Positions 46,011 to 57,800 of a DNA stretch of 64,000 nt are shown piece by piece. Numbering within the stretch: the stretch's first letter is position 1; each line of letters begins with the position of its first letter. Source of the DNA: Malachius bipustulatus (taxonomy: Eukaryota; Arthropoda; Insecta; Coleoptera; Melyridae). The position numbers and the translations under genes are program-made. Location: contig OU342636.1 in the NCBI GenBank assembly GCA_910589415.1, positions 38,393,735 to 38,457,734 of the forward strand. Reading direction: 5' to 3'. A model generated the notes under the pieces. That model was given only the letters and a program-made list of their open reading frames with translations, ran no database searches and was not told the DNA's origin.

Positions 46011-46056
46011 TGGTAAAAATAAAGTGATATCGAGGACTGGACGCTGACATATAATC
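46011..46056 (-). repeat. DIRS terminal inverted repeat, 5' side
   Basis: Inverse of 41244-41289. Sequence beyond 46056 does not continue the match. Confidence 0.85.
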
Positions 46057-46264
46057 TCAATAATATCATCATTATGCATGTGAGATACTTACTCAGGCTT
46101 ACGCTCATTAATACAGCAACTCTTTTACTTCTTCTTCCTCGGAAAAATTGCTGTTTAGTTTGTCTTCAAAAATATTTTCAGTGATTGCAAAAATCTGATA
46201 CAGCTGATGATTTAGACAACATTTCCACATCTAGGCATAATCTTTAAATTGACTGCATTTGAAA

Positions 46265-47552
46265 CTATTTTTCTAGTATTCTCACCAGTGCCTGTGCTAA
46301 TAGAAATGAGTTTCTTCTTTTTTTTCTGCCATCTTTGTTGCAAATGAAGCACATCTTTCTAATATCAAAATTTATTTTGATTCGTCCCTTATTTGCAGTG
46401 CGCTCATTATAGTGGAGCGGAAAGAGCCCGCTATCTCGCTTATTTCAGGTAGAAAAATTTTTCGGAGTAGAAAGATATGGGACCGGTACCATCATATTAA
46501 GGGATCTTTGGGGCACTAGAATCTCCTTTTACGACAAGCTCCCTTGGTGCTGACAAAAGTTACAGCCCTTTGAATCTCAGATTTGTGATTTTTTTTCACA
46601 AGTAAAAGCTTCGCAAAGTATTTTTTTTCTCCGTCACCGGTTGACATTGGGGACTCTAGTTTTGTTTTTCCTTTATAGTTATGATCAGTAAACGAAATGA
46701 CGTATTTGAAATGCAAGAAGTTTGTTCAATTTTCAAAATATTCAGTGTTTTTGACCGATTAAACACACAATTTCTGCAAAGTTCCGACTTTGAACACCTT
46801 TAAATTTTTTTTTCACGATATCGATTTCAGTTTTTTTTGTTACCATCTGATAAAATGAAGCTTAGTGAACATTTTATTTCGTATAACATGTAGTCGCGTT
46901 TCAAAAATAAACTTTCTAGAGCCGTTAATATGAAACCCTGAAGTTGAACAGATATGTTTAGCATAGAACGGACGGAGTGCGAGTTATAGCGCGGCGACGG
47001 CTGTTGAACAAGGAACGGCTGAGGATAAGATTGTTACTGCGAGTGTTACTGTTATGTTACCTATTCAATAATAATTTAGGGACGTTTATTTATTGTAATA
47101 TTGTTTAAATAAGGCTTTGTTATTTATTAAATATTTTAACACGCTTGAAATTTATTCACCTAAAGGGCAATAGAAAGCAAGGTATGGTCTCAGTCTTAAC
47201 ATGATGGTACCGGTCCCATATCTTTCTACTCCGAAAAATTTTTTGTGCATATTTTCAGCCTCTTTCCGCTCCACTATTATTTTGGGATTTGCTTTGTATC
47301 TGCCGTTGGTATTCGGTCTTTTGGTAACTAGTATAACGCTTGTAACATTCGTGATGATACTTATAATCATACTTCATTGATTCCAAAACTTTTTTGTGAG
47401 GTTCGAGTCTTGTCCAAAGATTGTCATGTCTTTTTTCTGACGCGTTAAGAATGGCTGAGATTCCTCTACTCGTGGGTCGTGGGCGTCTGAATAACTGTTC
47501 TTGACAAATCATCGAGACTTCCGTCACAAATTATGCAATGATTCAAATTCAT
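46265..47552 (-). pseudogene. Disrupted zinc-motif (HxxCYxxYT) protein gene, TE-like family
   Basis: On the minus strand an ATG at 47550-47552 starts MNLNHCIICDGSLDDLSRTV, with a CxxC pair. After about 25 codons the frame shifts by one at CGCCCACGACCC (near 47465-47490). It continues through AILNASEKRHDNLWTRLEPH and KYDYKYHHECYKRYT to QSKSQNN at 47276. There an 865 bp transposon (46411-47275) interrupts it. Beyond the transposon the same frame resumes at 46410 with ERTANKGRIKINFDIRKMCF, then ICN (a second CxxC), and stops at 46265. The pattern CxxC ... AS..R.D ... HxxCYxxYT ... FD...CxxC resembles a widespread, uncharacterised invertebrate family often associated with mobile elements; function unknown. 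It is broken by one frameshift and one insertion. Confidence 0.7.
46411..47275 (+). mobile_element. Non-autonomous AGTGGAGCGG transposon, 5 bp target duplication
   Basis: An 865 bp element whose ends read AGTGGAGCGGAAAGAG on both strands. Inside a diverged patch, a second inverse block follows (AAAAATTTTTCGGAGTAGAA, GGGACCGGTACCATCAT), so the terminal repeats total about 90 bp. ATTAT lies on both sides (46406-46410 and 47276-47280), and removing one copy plus the element restores a continuous reading frame of the host gene, confirming the boundaries. No transposase gene. Related copies: 40268-40880 (partial) and 48353-49139 (inverse). Confidence 0.9.
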
Positions 47553-48352
47553 GTTACTTTTTCTCCTGTTGAGGAGGAATAAATATTGAATTATTGGTCA
47601 TAATATACATACAATATCGGGGTGTATATTTTTCATTATTATAAAATCTGAACTTGAAATGAAAGAAAGAAAAAAAAAAATTAATGAAAAATAAATTTTT
47701 TAATAAAACTTTGACCTCTTTTCTAAAATTATCTTTCTTGAAAATTATGCAAATAACGACACATGCTTATTTGAGTATTTTCTACTAAAAAATAAAAGGA
47801 ATCGCCATTCTAATTTAAAGTCACCACTTTGTTACACCCTCTATACCTAATACAATAACTGTGTGTAAGTTGTAAAATTTCTCTAGCAAATTCGACTGTA
47901 TTAGACTAATTATTAGAAAATATATTCAAAATCCTTCCTTACCTGAATTTCACGTTGGCATCAAAATTAAACATTGTTGAGTGTTGATACTAACACTATC
48001 AATGTTGATTAAAATTAATACTAAAGACACAATTAAACATATGATATTAAACACCGCCTATATAGATAAGAAATAAACCTCGCACGCGTGTGTTCGGCTT
48101 ACACCCTTAAACTGAAATTATTTTGTATATTATCGCATTTCACCAGGGCTTTAAACTACAGCCACACGATGATATTTATTTATTGATGATGAATAAAACA
48201 TTAATGTTTTAAAAATATTTATTTATTTTTTACCAGTTCATCACAACCCCAAGAAATTGCAGTTGAAGGAAATACCTACTAAGGTACAATAATTGTACTT
48301 CATTTCTAGGTAAATAGGTGTAACCGCGTGTAGATAAGATATTATACCTTAA
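47553..48352. other. No gene recognised
   Basis: AT-rich spacer upstream of the zinc-motif pseudogene, before the inverse transposon copy. No motif found. Confidence 0.4.
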
Positions 48353-49139
48353 ATACCTTGCTTCCTATTGCCCTTAGGTAGGTATATTAACCAATTGAAA
48401 ATATGAATATTTTCAATGAATTTCAAGCATGTTAAAATATTTAATAAATAACAAAGCCTTATTTAAACAATATTACATTAAATAAACGTCCCTAAATTAT
48501 TATTGAATAGGTACCTACATAACAGTAACAATCTTATTCGCAGCCGTTCCTTGTTCAACAGCCGTCGCCGCTCTATAACTCGCACTCCGTCCGTTCTATG
48601 CTAAACATATCTAGTCAACTTCAGGGTTTCATATCAACGGCTCTAGAAAGTTTATTTTTCAAACGCGACTATATGTTATGTGAAATGAAATATTCGCAAA
48701 ACTTCATTTTTATCAGATGGTAACAAAAAAACTGAAATCGATATCGTGAAAAAAAAATTAAAGGTGTTCAAAGTCGGAACTTTACAGAAACTGTGTGATT
48801 AATCGGACAAAAACACTGAATATTTTAAAAAATTGAACAAACTTCTTGCATTTTAAATACGTCATCTCGTTCACTAATCATAACTATAATGGAAAAACAA
48901 AACTAGAGTCCCCAATGTCAACTGGTGACGGAGAAAAAAAAAATTTGCGAAGCATTTACTCGTGAAAAAAATCACAAATCTGATATTCAAAGGGCTGTAA
49001 CTTTTGTCAGCACCAAGGGAGCTTGTCGTAAAACGAGATTCTAGTGCCCCAAAGATCCCTTAATATGATGGTACCGGTCCCATATCTTTCTACTACGAAA
49101 AATTTTTTGTGCATATTTTCAGCCTCTTTCCGCTCCACT
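48353..49139 (-). mobile_element. Second copy of AGTGGAGCGG transposon, inverse orientation
   Basis: Reverse complement of 46411-47190 with a few per cent divergence and small indels. The end at 49139 reads CCGCTCCACT. The opposite terminal repeat is missing: homology begins at ACCTTGCTTCCTATTGCCC near 48353. With 46411-47275 it forms an inverted pair 1.1 kb apart. Confidence 0.88.
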
Positions 49140-49162
49140 AATAGGTACATACCTACCGCTCT

Positions 49163-52100
49163 AGTGGAGCGAAATTCGTTATAAAAGTCGCTCCGTTATC
49201 GATTTTTTTTTGACGTATAACCAGGTCAGATCTAATAAGTTTTGTTCATTGCATAATTTTGCATTCAAAACGGCTCTTTACAACCTTTTTGGGTAGGTCG
49301 GGACTTTTATATTTGAAAAAACCATAAAAATTTATGATTTTTATAAATTGTACTTTTGAACATTTACATGAATATATCTTAAAAAGTAATCAAGATATAA
49401 AAATGATTTTCTCATTAAATTAAAGCAGACAAATGGGCGCTTCTAATCGTGTATCTTACTGCCCTCAAGTATATAGTATAGCTGATTTGCAAAAATAATA
49501 CAAACGGTGCATGTTGCAAAACGTGTATTGATATTTTCACTAAGCGACAAACTTTTTTAGTTATGAAAATTTTTGTACACATGAAGTGAACAAAATGAAG
49601 CCAAGATATAGTAGAAGTTTTTGTATAAAAATTATTCTTTGTAGCGATTGCCGTTTGGTAGCTATGACCTTTTTTTCAAGTGATGTCGCGCCAATATCGT
49701 GCGCTAGCCCTTACATAGAGAGCGTCGAGTCAAATGCAAGGCCTACATTAATCCAAATATAGGAACAAGGTATAATATAAGCTATAAAACATATTTTGTT
49801 TCAGTCTTATACACAAGCTATATAGTCCCACTTTACCTGTCAGATAAACATTTAAGGTATTACCTTCAATTATTGTAGGAAATAATTATTGCCCTGGACA
49901 CGTGTCCTTGGACCAGGTTTCTGGTCAGTATGACCAGCAAATACAGCAAATACACGTGAAGTTCTCAAACGTTCCCAAAAAAGCATACTAAATTTTTTTA
50001 ATATTTGGGCTTCAAGAACTAATTAAATTTAAAGTAGAACGTAAGTATTATTATTGTAGGTATAATAATAATTATTGTACGTTAATGTTAATAATTATTG
50101 TTATTGGACATCAAAATGAATATGTAATCCAAATTATGTTTATATAAATTATATAAACAAACTATATAACTAAATGTTTAAATGTTTTTTCTTCATCTAA
50201 AGTCAATATATCGATCTGTAATCAAAAGTATAAAATATCAACAGGTCGTTTTGAAAATTGTAGAAGAACAAAAATAAAATAAAAATTCTGATTTCATTTT
50301 GAAGCTAAATTTTATTTCAATAACATTTAGTTTATAATAATTATTGTTTGCGTAGCGCACCCTGAAAAGTAACTTATAAAAATAAGAGGTAGGTACATGA
50401 ATTATCTAGAAAGAGCATGTGCATATTATGGAATTTTATTATGTATTTTTATAAATTTTGAAAACTTTGTAGGTTTCTTTAATCACCTACCAACCCACCA
50501 AACTTATAAATTACAGTAGCTAACTACAAAGAATTACGTGAGCAACTATTATAGTTATCACCAAATTATATTTAATTAAGTATGATCTTGTGGTCAGTAT
50601 GAGGAAGTCTGCAGTAAGCAAGGTAGGTAGTACATGCACCTATTTAATGGTAACTGTATACCGAATAATAAACTTCGAAAAAATATGTGAAATAAAACAA
50701 AAAATACGAACTAAGTACATCAATATCTGAATTGATGTAAATAGCCAATAAAAAATATGGGATGGGACGTCTTTATAAGGAGATACTTTTTTCGACTGTG
50801 TATTATAATTCATCAAGGCAAACAACTTTTTCAAATAACTTTTCTTAATTAAAAAACTCAAAAAGAAACGAGATACAGCCTTTAGAAGGTAAAAAAAATT
50901 AAAGTCCAGACCTACCATAGTAAATTCAACTACTGACTTTGCCAAACTGATTTTGCTCAACAAAAAAAAAAATTGAATACGTAACAAAACCAAAATAACA
51001 GGAAATAAAAATGAAATAAAATGAAAATTTCCAGCCTTTGTTTTTCATTTAAATTACCTAAACATTACCTACTTCAGTTATTTTCGTTTGCTTCCTGTTA
51101 GTTTTCGTTTTGTTTCCCAGGTAACCTTATGTGTTGGAAGTGCTTTTCTGATTGTTGATTGAAATCAGTTTTCAGTTTAGTTACATTAATTTATCACAGG
51201 GCTGAACTTTAATTTTTTTTTTAACTTACAAAGGCTGTAATCTCATTTATTTTTTACTTTTTTAGGAAAACTTATTTGAAAAAGTTATTTGCCTTGATCA
51301 ATTTTATAAACAGTCAAAAAAAGCATCTCCTTAATAAAAAAACTCCCAGTGGAATTAGGTTATGAAAATGTTTAACTGGTTAGTTTTGGACCATGCAATT
51401 ACACATATTTTTATCCTTTTAGAGTTTTATTCAACAACGTGTGTTCAATGATTTTTTTGTAAAAAAGCTATGAGTGTTGAAGACAAAACAGTTGTACAAA
51501 AACCAAGAATATCTACAAGGTATGTTGTCATTAATAATTATATTACCTACTTACTTGCTTGTGGGGAAAAACGGCAAGCTGAATGCGGAAAGCGAATTAT
51601 GTTAAAAAAAGAAAGCATTTTAAGTGGAAAGTTTTTACCTAACTATATATCATAGGGAATGCTATGATATATAAAATAAAAAGCTATAAAAGTAATAAAA
51701 ATATTTCTTCTCAGCCCGATGATACTACAAAAATACTAGAGAGGCAAGCGACTGGCTATGCGTCCGTGCGTAATAAGCTTAGCGTTCAGCCATTGCGCGA
51801 ATTAGATCACAATTAAAAATTCATAATTCAATAATTACCAAACATGCGACAAAAATTTATCTTTTAAAAACTTTCTTAATACTTTGGCTCCAATTTCTTC
51901 GCTGCATGTGTAAAGAAATTTTTTTAAATAAAAAAGTTTCTCGCTGACTAAAAATATCAATACATTTTTGCGTAAAGTTTCAATTACCTTTGGATTTCAC
52001 AATCAAATATAAAAGTCCTAAAAACAAGATTACCTACCGCCAAAAGAAGCGCTGATGTATGCACTTCAATTAAAAAAAAAATAGATTCGTCGATAGCTCA

Positions 52101-52318
52101 ATTAGTTTTAAAGATATGACAATTTACATTTTTAAAAAGCAATTTTTCCGAATTACTAATTTTTCAATTTTTTCGAATTTAAAAAGTGGTGACCTACGGA
52201 AAAAGGTCGTAAAAGTCCATTTCTTGTTGGAAGTAGTCAAATACACCATACGTATAAGTGGCAGCTGGCTATACGCCGAAAAAAAAACAACACATTTTTC
52301 GTCTCATTTCGCTCCACT
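49163..52318 (-). mobile_element. 3.2 kb element with AGTGGAGCGAAAT ends, copy 2
   Basis: Terminal repeats AGTGGAGCGAAAT at 49163 and its complement ending at 52318. Large parts are inverse to 28138-29960. The longest frame (117 codons, 50640-50993 minus) has no recognised motif, so the element is decayed or non-autonomous. No target duplication was identified. Its termini are similar to, but distinct from, the AGTGGAGCGG family next door. Confidence 0.6.
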
Positions 52319-52489
52319 ACACGTATATTAACTAACGTGTCTGCGCACTAACCAGTTCTGGCCAAGCTCTCGCCTTACTATAAAATTTATACCGGACCAT
52401 TATTATTGTACTTCCTTATTTCAAGAGTTACCGATTAGGTTAAATTAGCAAAGTTGTGCAAAATTTTGCTAATACTTTTTAAGAATTTG

Positions 52490-53110
52490 AAACAAAATTT
52501 AGGATAACTTCAGTCGTTGCTGAAATATCCTGAAAAAAACTGAAAACTCGAGATTTATTTATTTTAAAAATATCTCTATAATATCTAGAATATCATTTTT
52601 ATCATCGAAAGTAAGTTAACAATTTTTTGTAGGTTCATAAAAGTCGTTAAGAGCTGGGTGAGGCGAAAGAAAGATTCGGTGGAAATATTTTCTTCTTTTC
52701 TTAAAACAAAAAGAAATAAAATTTTCATAAATAAAGTAAAATTTAAATTTATTTTATTTTTTAAATATTTAGTAAATTGATTTTTTTATATCGAATGACA
52801 TTCAAAAACAGTACGGCGATCATAAGAAAACCAAAAGTTGACTATGAAAACTCTAGGATCTAGTCGGATTTGAAAGTTCTTAAATCAGTCAGAGCTCATG
52901 ACGATTTATGAACCTAAAAAAATTAATTAATTCAATATCGAAAAAGATATTATTTCTAAAATAAATAAATCGATTTTTTGTTTTTTTCTGCATATTCCAA
53001 CAATATACACAGCTGCCCTAAGTTTTTTTGCAAGATTCTGGAATAAGTATTCTGTACAACTTCGACAATTTAGCCAATCTGTAACTCTTAAAATAACAAA
53101 GTTTTCAATG
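52490..53110. repeat. YY1/Pho-word repeat family, copy e (palindromic)
   Basis: The left arm (CGTTGCTGAAATATCCTGAA, TTTTTTGTAGGTTCATAAAA) and right arm (GGATCTAGTCGGATTTGAAA, AAAAGATATTATTTCTAAAA) are inverse. The central motif is degraded to TACGGCGATCATAAG. Confidence 0.7.
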
Positions 53111-53121
53111 CAACAATAGTA

Positions 53122-53314
53122 GACTAATATCACCTATACATTAGTATGGAAAATGTGTACAGTAACTGACAGTACTAAAAAAGCAATTTCGGAGAAGCGG
53201 CAAGCGGAAAAATTTTCTCGCAACGAAAGTTTCTGCTTACTGCTTCTCTGAAATTACTTTGTTGGAAATGTCAGTTACTGCACACAATTTCCGTACCGAT
53301 GTATAGTCCTAATC
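53122..53314. mobile_element. Short MITE-like inverted repeat
   Basis: Arms 53122-53215 and 53216-53314 pair: TATACATTAGTATGGAAAAT with its diverged partner, GTAACTGACA exact, and TTTCGGAGAAGCGGCAAGCGG with partner. About 190 bp, no coding capacity. Confidence 0.8.
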
Positions 53315-53451
53315 ATTATAAATGATTAGAACAAAATACAAAGTTTTTTTTAAGCAGAGATTTTTTGCTCTCAAAAGTTTTTTTTTACAAATCAAAAATA
53401 AAGACTTTTCATTAGAAAATTGTATATATTGAAACAATTGCCGACGAAGTA

Positions 53452-53727
53452 TATTATTATTTAGATTATTATAGGTTTTAGATTCCGACTTGATAGTTTT
53501 AAAGTTATTAATCGAAAGTTTCAACGTTTCGGGACTGATCATATTTCATATAATTATGTATTTTATATTTGAATCTTTATCTTACTGTATAATTTTTTTA
53601 TTCGTACCAACTTAATAAATGTGATCTACGCTACGGACTAATCAGTCCCAAAACGTTGAAACTTTTGATTAATAACTTAAAACTATCAAGCCAGAATCTA
53701 AAATCTATAATAATCTAAATAATAATA
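53452..53727. mobile_element. Inverted-repeat element with ~85 bp arms
   Basis: Left arm 53452-53539 and right arm 53640-53727 share TATTATTTAGATTATTATAG, GGTTTTAGATTC, TTGATAGTTTTAA and GTTTCAACGTTT in inverse order. The 100 bp centre is AT-rich. Confidence 0.8.
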
Positions 53728-53739
53728 AAGATTTTTTTA

Positions 53740-54400
53740 GCGCATCGCCTCTGAAAGACGATTTTTCAGTAGCTCAGTAGCCGGCGGAATGACGTATATT
53801 GCAGCCTGCATGCAACAGCAGCTCGCTTTCAAGCGTAGAAAATTTTCCAGCCCGCAACGAACGTTTTTCCTGGCCCTAGGGCGGACAGATTTAGGAGTTA
53901 CTATAGCAACTACTGATAGTGTTATCAGTTAGTGATTACGCGGCAGGTGAGAGCGAAATTGAAGCACACAGCTGACAACTAAACCGAGACCACTATACCT
54001 ACGCGCATATTTCAATCAAGTCTAAACGAGCTGGAAATATAATAACAGGTAGGTACCTATCTAATTATTATAACGATTAACGGAGGTTACTAGTTTCTGA
54101 GGTTTCGTCAATAAAGAAACAAAATGAACGCTAGACAGGAAAATTTCACTGACAGTGAATTAATTTGTACGCCACCACATATTCGCCAACAATAAGCTAA
54201 CAAGCCAAAGTATTCGGTGTTCTACCGCGATGCGCTAAAAAATAGCGTCTATATCTCGGCCGGAAAGTCCATTTCAGCTCGTATTCAATCGACCCTTGCT
54301 CCGCTACGCTCCGCTCCGCTCCGCTCGGCCCGATAACTTCATACTCGCTGAAATGAACTTCTTTCCGCCCTTGATATAGAATATACTATTCTTTCTCATA
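53740..54400 (+). other. GC-richer block with mini-ORF and small foldback
   Basis: A short frame MNARQENFTDSELICTPPHI (from ATG at about 54124, 23 codons) looks protein-like but stops at once; it could be the first exon of a decayed TE gene. A foldback of about 35 bp arms (54249-54285 and 54335-54375, TATATC...GGAAAG..CATTTCAGC) flanks a (CTCCG)n simple repeat at about 54298-54328. Confidence 0.4.
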
Positions 54401-54519
54401 ATATTCTGATAATATTCTCATAATATTCTCATAATATTATGATGTACTGGTATACACACAGTGTCCAGTTTAAATGACAGTACCTACATGGGGGTCTTAA
54501 CAACGGTAAGATATACCTA

Positions 54520-55690
54520 TACGAAATCGGTTAGAGATAAAACTGCACAATTTTCTGCTCAGTAAGAAACTGAAAAAATTTAGAATATTTTCATTGGATT
54601 CTGAAAAATCCTGGAAAAACTGAAAATTAGAGATTTCTTATTTTAGCCATATCTTTTTTATTATTGAGAATGTATTACCTAATTATTTTTTGTTGGTTTA
54701 CATAAGCCGTCATAAGCTACCGATTTGACATTTCAAAAATTTTCAAAGTCGACTAGATCCCAGAGTTTTCAAAGTCAACTTCTTTCTTAAGGCCGCCATA
54801 TTATTTTTTTATGTCGTTTGGTCAACAAAAAACGTGAAAACCTAAACTTTAACAAAACAAAACAACTTCTTTCACCGAATTACGTGAAAATATAAAGTCA
54901 TATTACTGGTCTTAGTTGACTCAACGATGAAAATTGTATACGCAGCAGAATGTCATTTGATAATCTAAAATCAAATTATTGTTTCCGAATTTTTTTCAAG
55001 CATGCACAGTTACTGAAATAATGAACTTAGTAGTTCATTAGAACAAGTAGAATCTCGCTGTTCTACGCTGTACGATATGGGGGCAAGTTGTGTATTTTTG
55101 TGCTGATTAGTAATCTGAAAAAAAATCTTGGCTCTGATCATTAGTTGTCAAAATATTGGAAAAATATACGAAATTACTTTTTTTTTATCTAACGACGAAT
55201 CAAGCTAGCCGTTTCTAATCGAAACATTAGGACACTTTTTTACAATTTTTTTTTGTAATCACTTTTAGATGACGAAAAAACAAGTCGAGGTGCGAGAAGG
55301 ATTTCGTCTTTTAAAAATGGATCTCAACTTATTTACAAAATATCATCAAAAGATTTCGCCGCGTGATACGCAAACATATCAGCTCTAGTTGCTTATATCT
55401 ATATTTTCAGTGGACTGAGAAGTAAGTAATATGCGAGGTACCTAATATGAAAAAAAAAATATATAAAAAACAATATGGCTATAAAAAAAATTAAAGAAGA
55501 AAATGAAAATCGTAGAATCGACTTTGAAAAATCTTGAAATGTCATATGGATTTTTACTAATGGTCATTACTAATTTTCTGTAATAAAAAAAGTTTTGTCT
55601 AAATAAAATAAGAAATCTCGAATTTCATATTTTAGCATCTGGCTTAAATTCCATTTCAGATTACAAATTGGGACAAAAATACGCTAATTT
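54520..55690. repeat. YY1/Pho-word repeat family, copy f (widely spaced arms)
   Basis: The left arm 54520-54840 carries CTTATTTTAGCCATATCTTT, GTCGACTAGATCCC and GGCCGCCATATTATTTTTTT (54791-54810). A diverged inverse arm is at about 55430-55690 (CAATATGGCTATAAAAAAAA, AAATAAAATAAGAAATCTCG). About 590 bp of unrelated AT-rich sequence separates them. Confidence 0.65.
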
Positions 55691-56344
55691 CACCCTTAAC
55701 CTACTTTCTTTAATTTCCTAATAAAAAAACCGAGATCCCAAACATTTTTTAAATTTTTTATAATATTTTTTTTATTTTTTTCTTATAATGAACTTTTTAT
55801 CTTTTATAATACAATAAAGTTTCTGATGCTCGACAAAGATTTCATAAGAACTAGTAAGTATCGACACCCACAATTATTATTAATCGATTTTTATACTTCG
55901 GTACTTATAAATTTCTCGTTCGCACACAATACGCAATAAGAGTAAAGAAAGATTCTGGTCAATCTGAAATCCTGAAGGGCTGGCAGGTGTTTATTTAATA
56001 ATTTTATGTGACTTTACATCCGGTCTGCGTGTAACGATCCTGTAAATCACTACTATTCACCCCAACATACCCAAACCGACCTGACAACAATGTCGGATCT
56101 GATCTTATAGATAAATTATAAACATATACATATCAAACATCGACATATACAACTTCAGATCTCGGCTTGATTAGTTTATATCACCGGATCTCGTTTAGTC
56201 TAAGATATATATCGTGGGCAGGTGAATTTTGGAAAACCACTTTTTCGTGATCTGGGGGTCATGATCGGTGGACATTTGATGAGTTTGGGTGATTTTCGAA
56301 AAGTGATGTCGTCCTCAATAGTGTATTTTTTGTTAAAAAATACA
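55691..56344. other. No gene recognised
   Basis: AT-rich, short frames only. Words near 56155-56205 (AGATCTCGGC, CGGATCTCG) resemble 38080-38105, but no repeat boundary could be set. Confidence 0.4.
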
Positions 56345-56386
56345 CTAAAATGGGTAAAGGCCCTAAAGGCTTTTTATTATACAGAT

Positions 56387-56534
56387 GCCCGTATTCACAA
56401 ACGATAATTTCCTAAATAATTACGTAATTAATTAAATGAGTGAGATGGAGATATGCAGTTTTTTTTGCAATAGAATGAGATGGGGATAATTGATTACGTA
56501 ATTATTTAGGAAATTATCGTTTGTGAATACGGGC
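56387..56534. mobile_element. 148 bp MITE inside the tandem array
   Basis: Perfect terminal inverted repeats of 42 bp beginning GCCCGTATTCACAAACGATA. It splits the ACAGAATCTCAAGAAAG part of the array unit, seen intact in other units. The central 60 bp has partial symmetry (GAGATGGAGAT/GAGATGGGGAT as imperfect copies). Confidence 0.92.
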
Positions 56535-56721
56535 AATAATCTCAAGAAAGCCAAAAACTTCATGTCTTACGTGACAATTGAAGGAAATCGTGATTCACCG
56601 GCATCTCAGTGTGCTTTGAATTCAGCAAGAAACCCAAAAAACGCACAACTTACGATCTTTTAAGAATTGCAATAGTTTTGGTTTCGAAAGCGGCTTCAAA
56701 AGTGGTCAAATAATTCTCTCA

Positions 56722-56887
56722 TGTCCGCATTCATCAAACTTCGAAATATAACTCTGGGGTTAAATTTTGAATTTTCTGAAAGCTGATTGGTCTAAAGCTC
56801 AAACCCTACGAACGCTACGAATTTTCAACCAATGACATGATCCAAAATATAACCCCAGGGGTTATATTTTTATTGATGAATACGGGC
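56722..56887. mobile_element. ~166 bp MITE inside the tandem array, related termini
   Basis: Ends GTCCGCATTCATCAA and the complement of GCCCGTATTCATCAA, with inner AATATAACYCYGGGGTTA on both arms. It interrupts TTCTCTCAGAGG of the array unit with a likely CTCA duplication (56718-56721 and 56888-56891). Its terminus resembles that of the 148 bp MITE. Confidence 0.85.
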
Positions 56888-57800
56888 CTCAGAGGAACTT
56901 TTTTTCTTTAATTACGTTTTCTGAAGTTTCCGAACAAGCGAGTTTTGTTTTCCTGACAACACTGCATACTCAGGCATTCTTTAAATGTGTAAATGCCCTA
57001 AAGGTTATTTTATTTCACAGCATCTCAAGATAGCCAAGAGCTGACGGTCTTACGTGACAATTGAAGGAAATCTTGATTCACCGGCATCTCAGTGTGCTTT
57101 GAATTCAGCAAGAAACCCAAAAACACGCACAACTTACGATCTTTTAAGAATTGTAATCGTTTTGGTTTCGAAAACTACTTCAAAAATGGTAAAATAATTC
57201 TTTGGGTGTTTGAATTACGTTTTCTGGAATTTCAGAACGATTCAGGGTGTTTCGTTTTTCTGATAACACTAGATACTGACGATTCTAAAAATGTTTAAAA
57301 GCCCTAAAGGCATTTTATTTCACAGAATCGCAAGAAAGCCAAAAACTTCAGGTCTTACGCGACAATTGAAGGAAATCTTGATTCACCGGCATCTCAGTGT
57401 GCTTTGCATTCAGCTAGAAACCCAAAAAAACGCACAACTTACGATCTTTTAAGAATTGCAGTCGTTTTGGTTTCGAAAACGGCTTCAAAAGTGGTAAAAT
57501 AATTCTCTCAGAGAAACTTTTTTTCTTTAATTACGTTTTCTGAAGTTTCCGAACAAGCGTGTTTTGTTTTTCTGACAACACTGCATACTCAGGCATTCTT
57601 TAAATGTGTAAATGCCCTAAATGTTATTTTATTTCACAGCAACTCAAGATAGCCAAGAGGTGACGGTCTTACATGACACCGGCATCTCAGTGTGCTTTGA
57701 ATTCAGCTAGAAATATAAAAACACGTAAAACTTACGATCTTATAAGATTTGTAATCGGTTTGGATTCGAAAACGCCTTCAAAAATGGTCAAATAATTCTC

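Larger units (their letters stand above)
41244..46056 (-). mobile_element. DIRS-type tyrosine-recombinase retrotransposon
   Basis: A 4.8 kb element transcribed on the minus strand. The terminal inverted repeats are about 46 bp, 41244-41289 and 46011-46056, sharing ATATGTCAGCGTCCAGTCCT and CTTTATTTTTACCATGTAGT. Three overlapping frames run 45800-44418 (Gag-like), 44475-42529 (RT-RNase H) and 42697-41582 (tyrosine recombinase), the classic DIRS order. There is no LTR, no DDE integrase and no protease motif. All three frames are uninterrupted and catalytic residues are present, so the copy looks young. DIRS integration through recombinase normally leaves no target duplication, and none is seen. 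Confidence 0.95.

Noticed and set aside
41244..46056. LTR retrotransposon (Gypsy-type)
   Set aside because: No direct LTRs, protease or DDE integrase; inverted termini and a tyrosine recombinase identify DIRS.
50640..50993. 117-codon minus-strand frame as a membrane protein gene
   Set aside because: Phe/Leu/Ile-rich as expected from AT-rich DNA, lies inside a decayed repeat and lacks any recognised domain.
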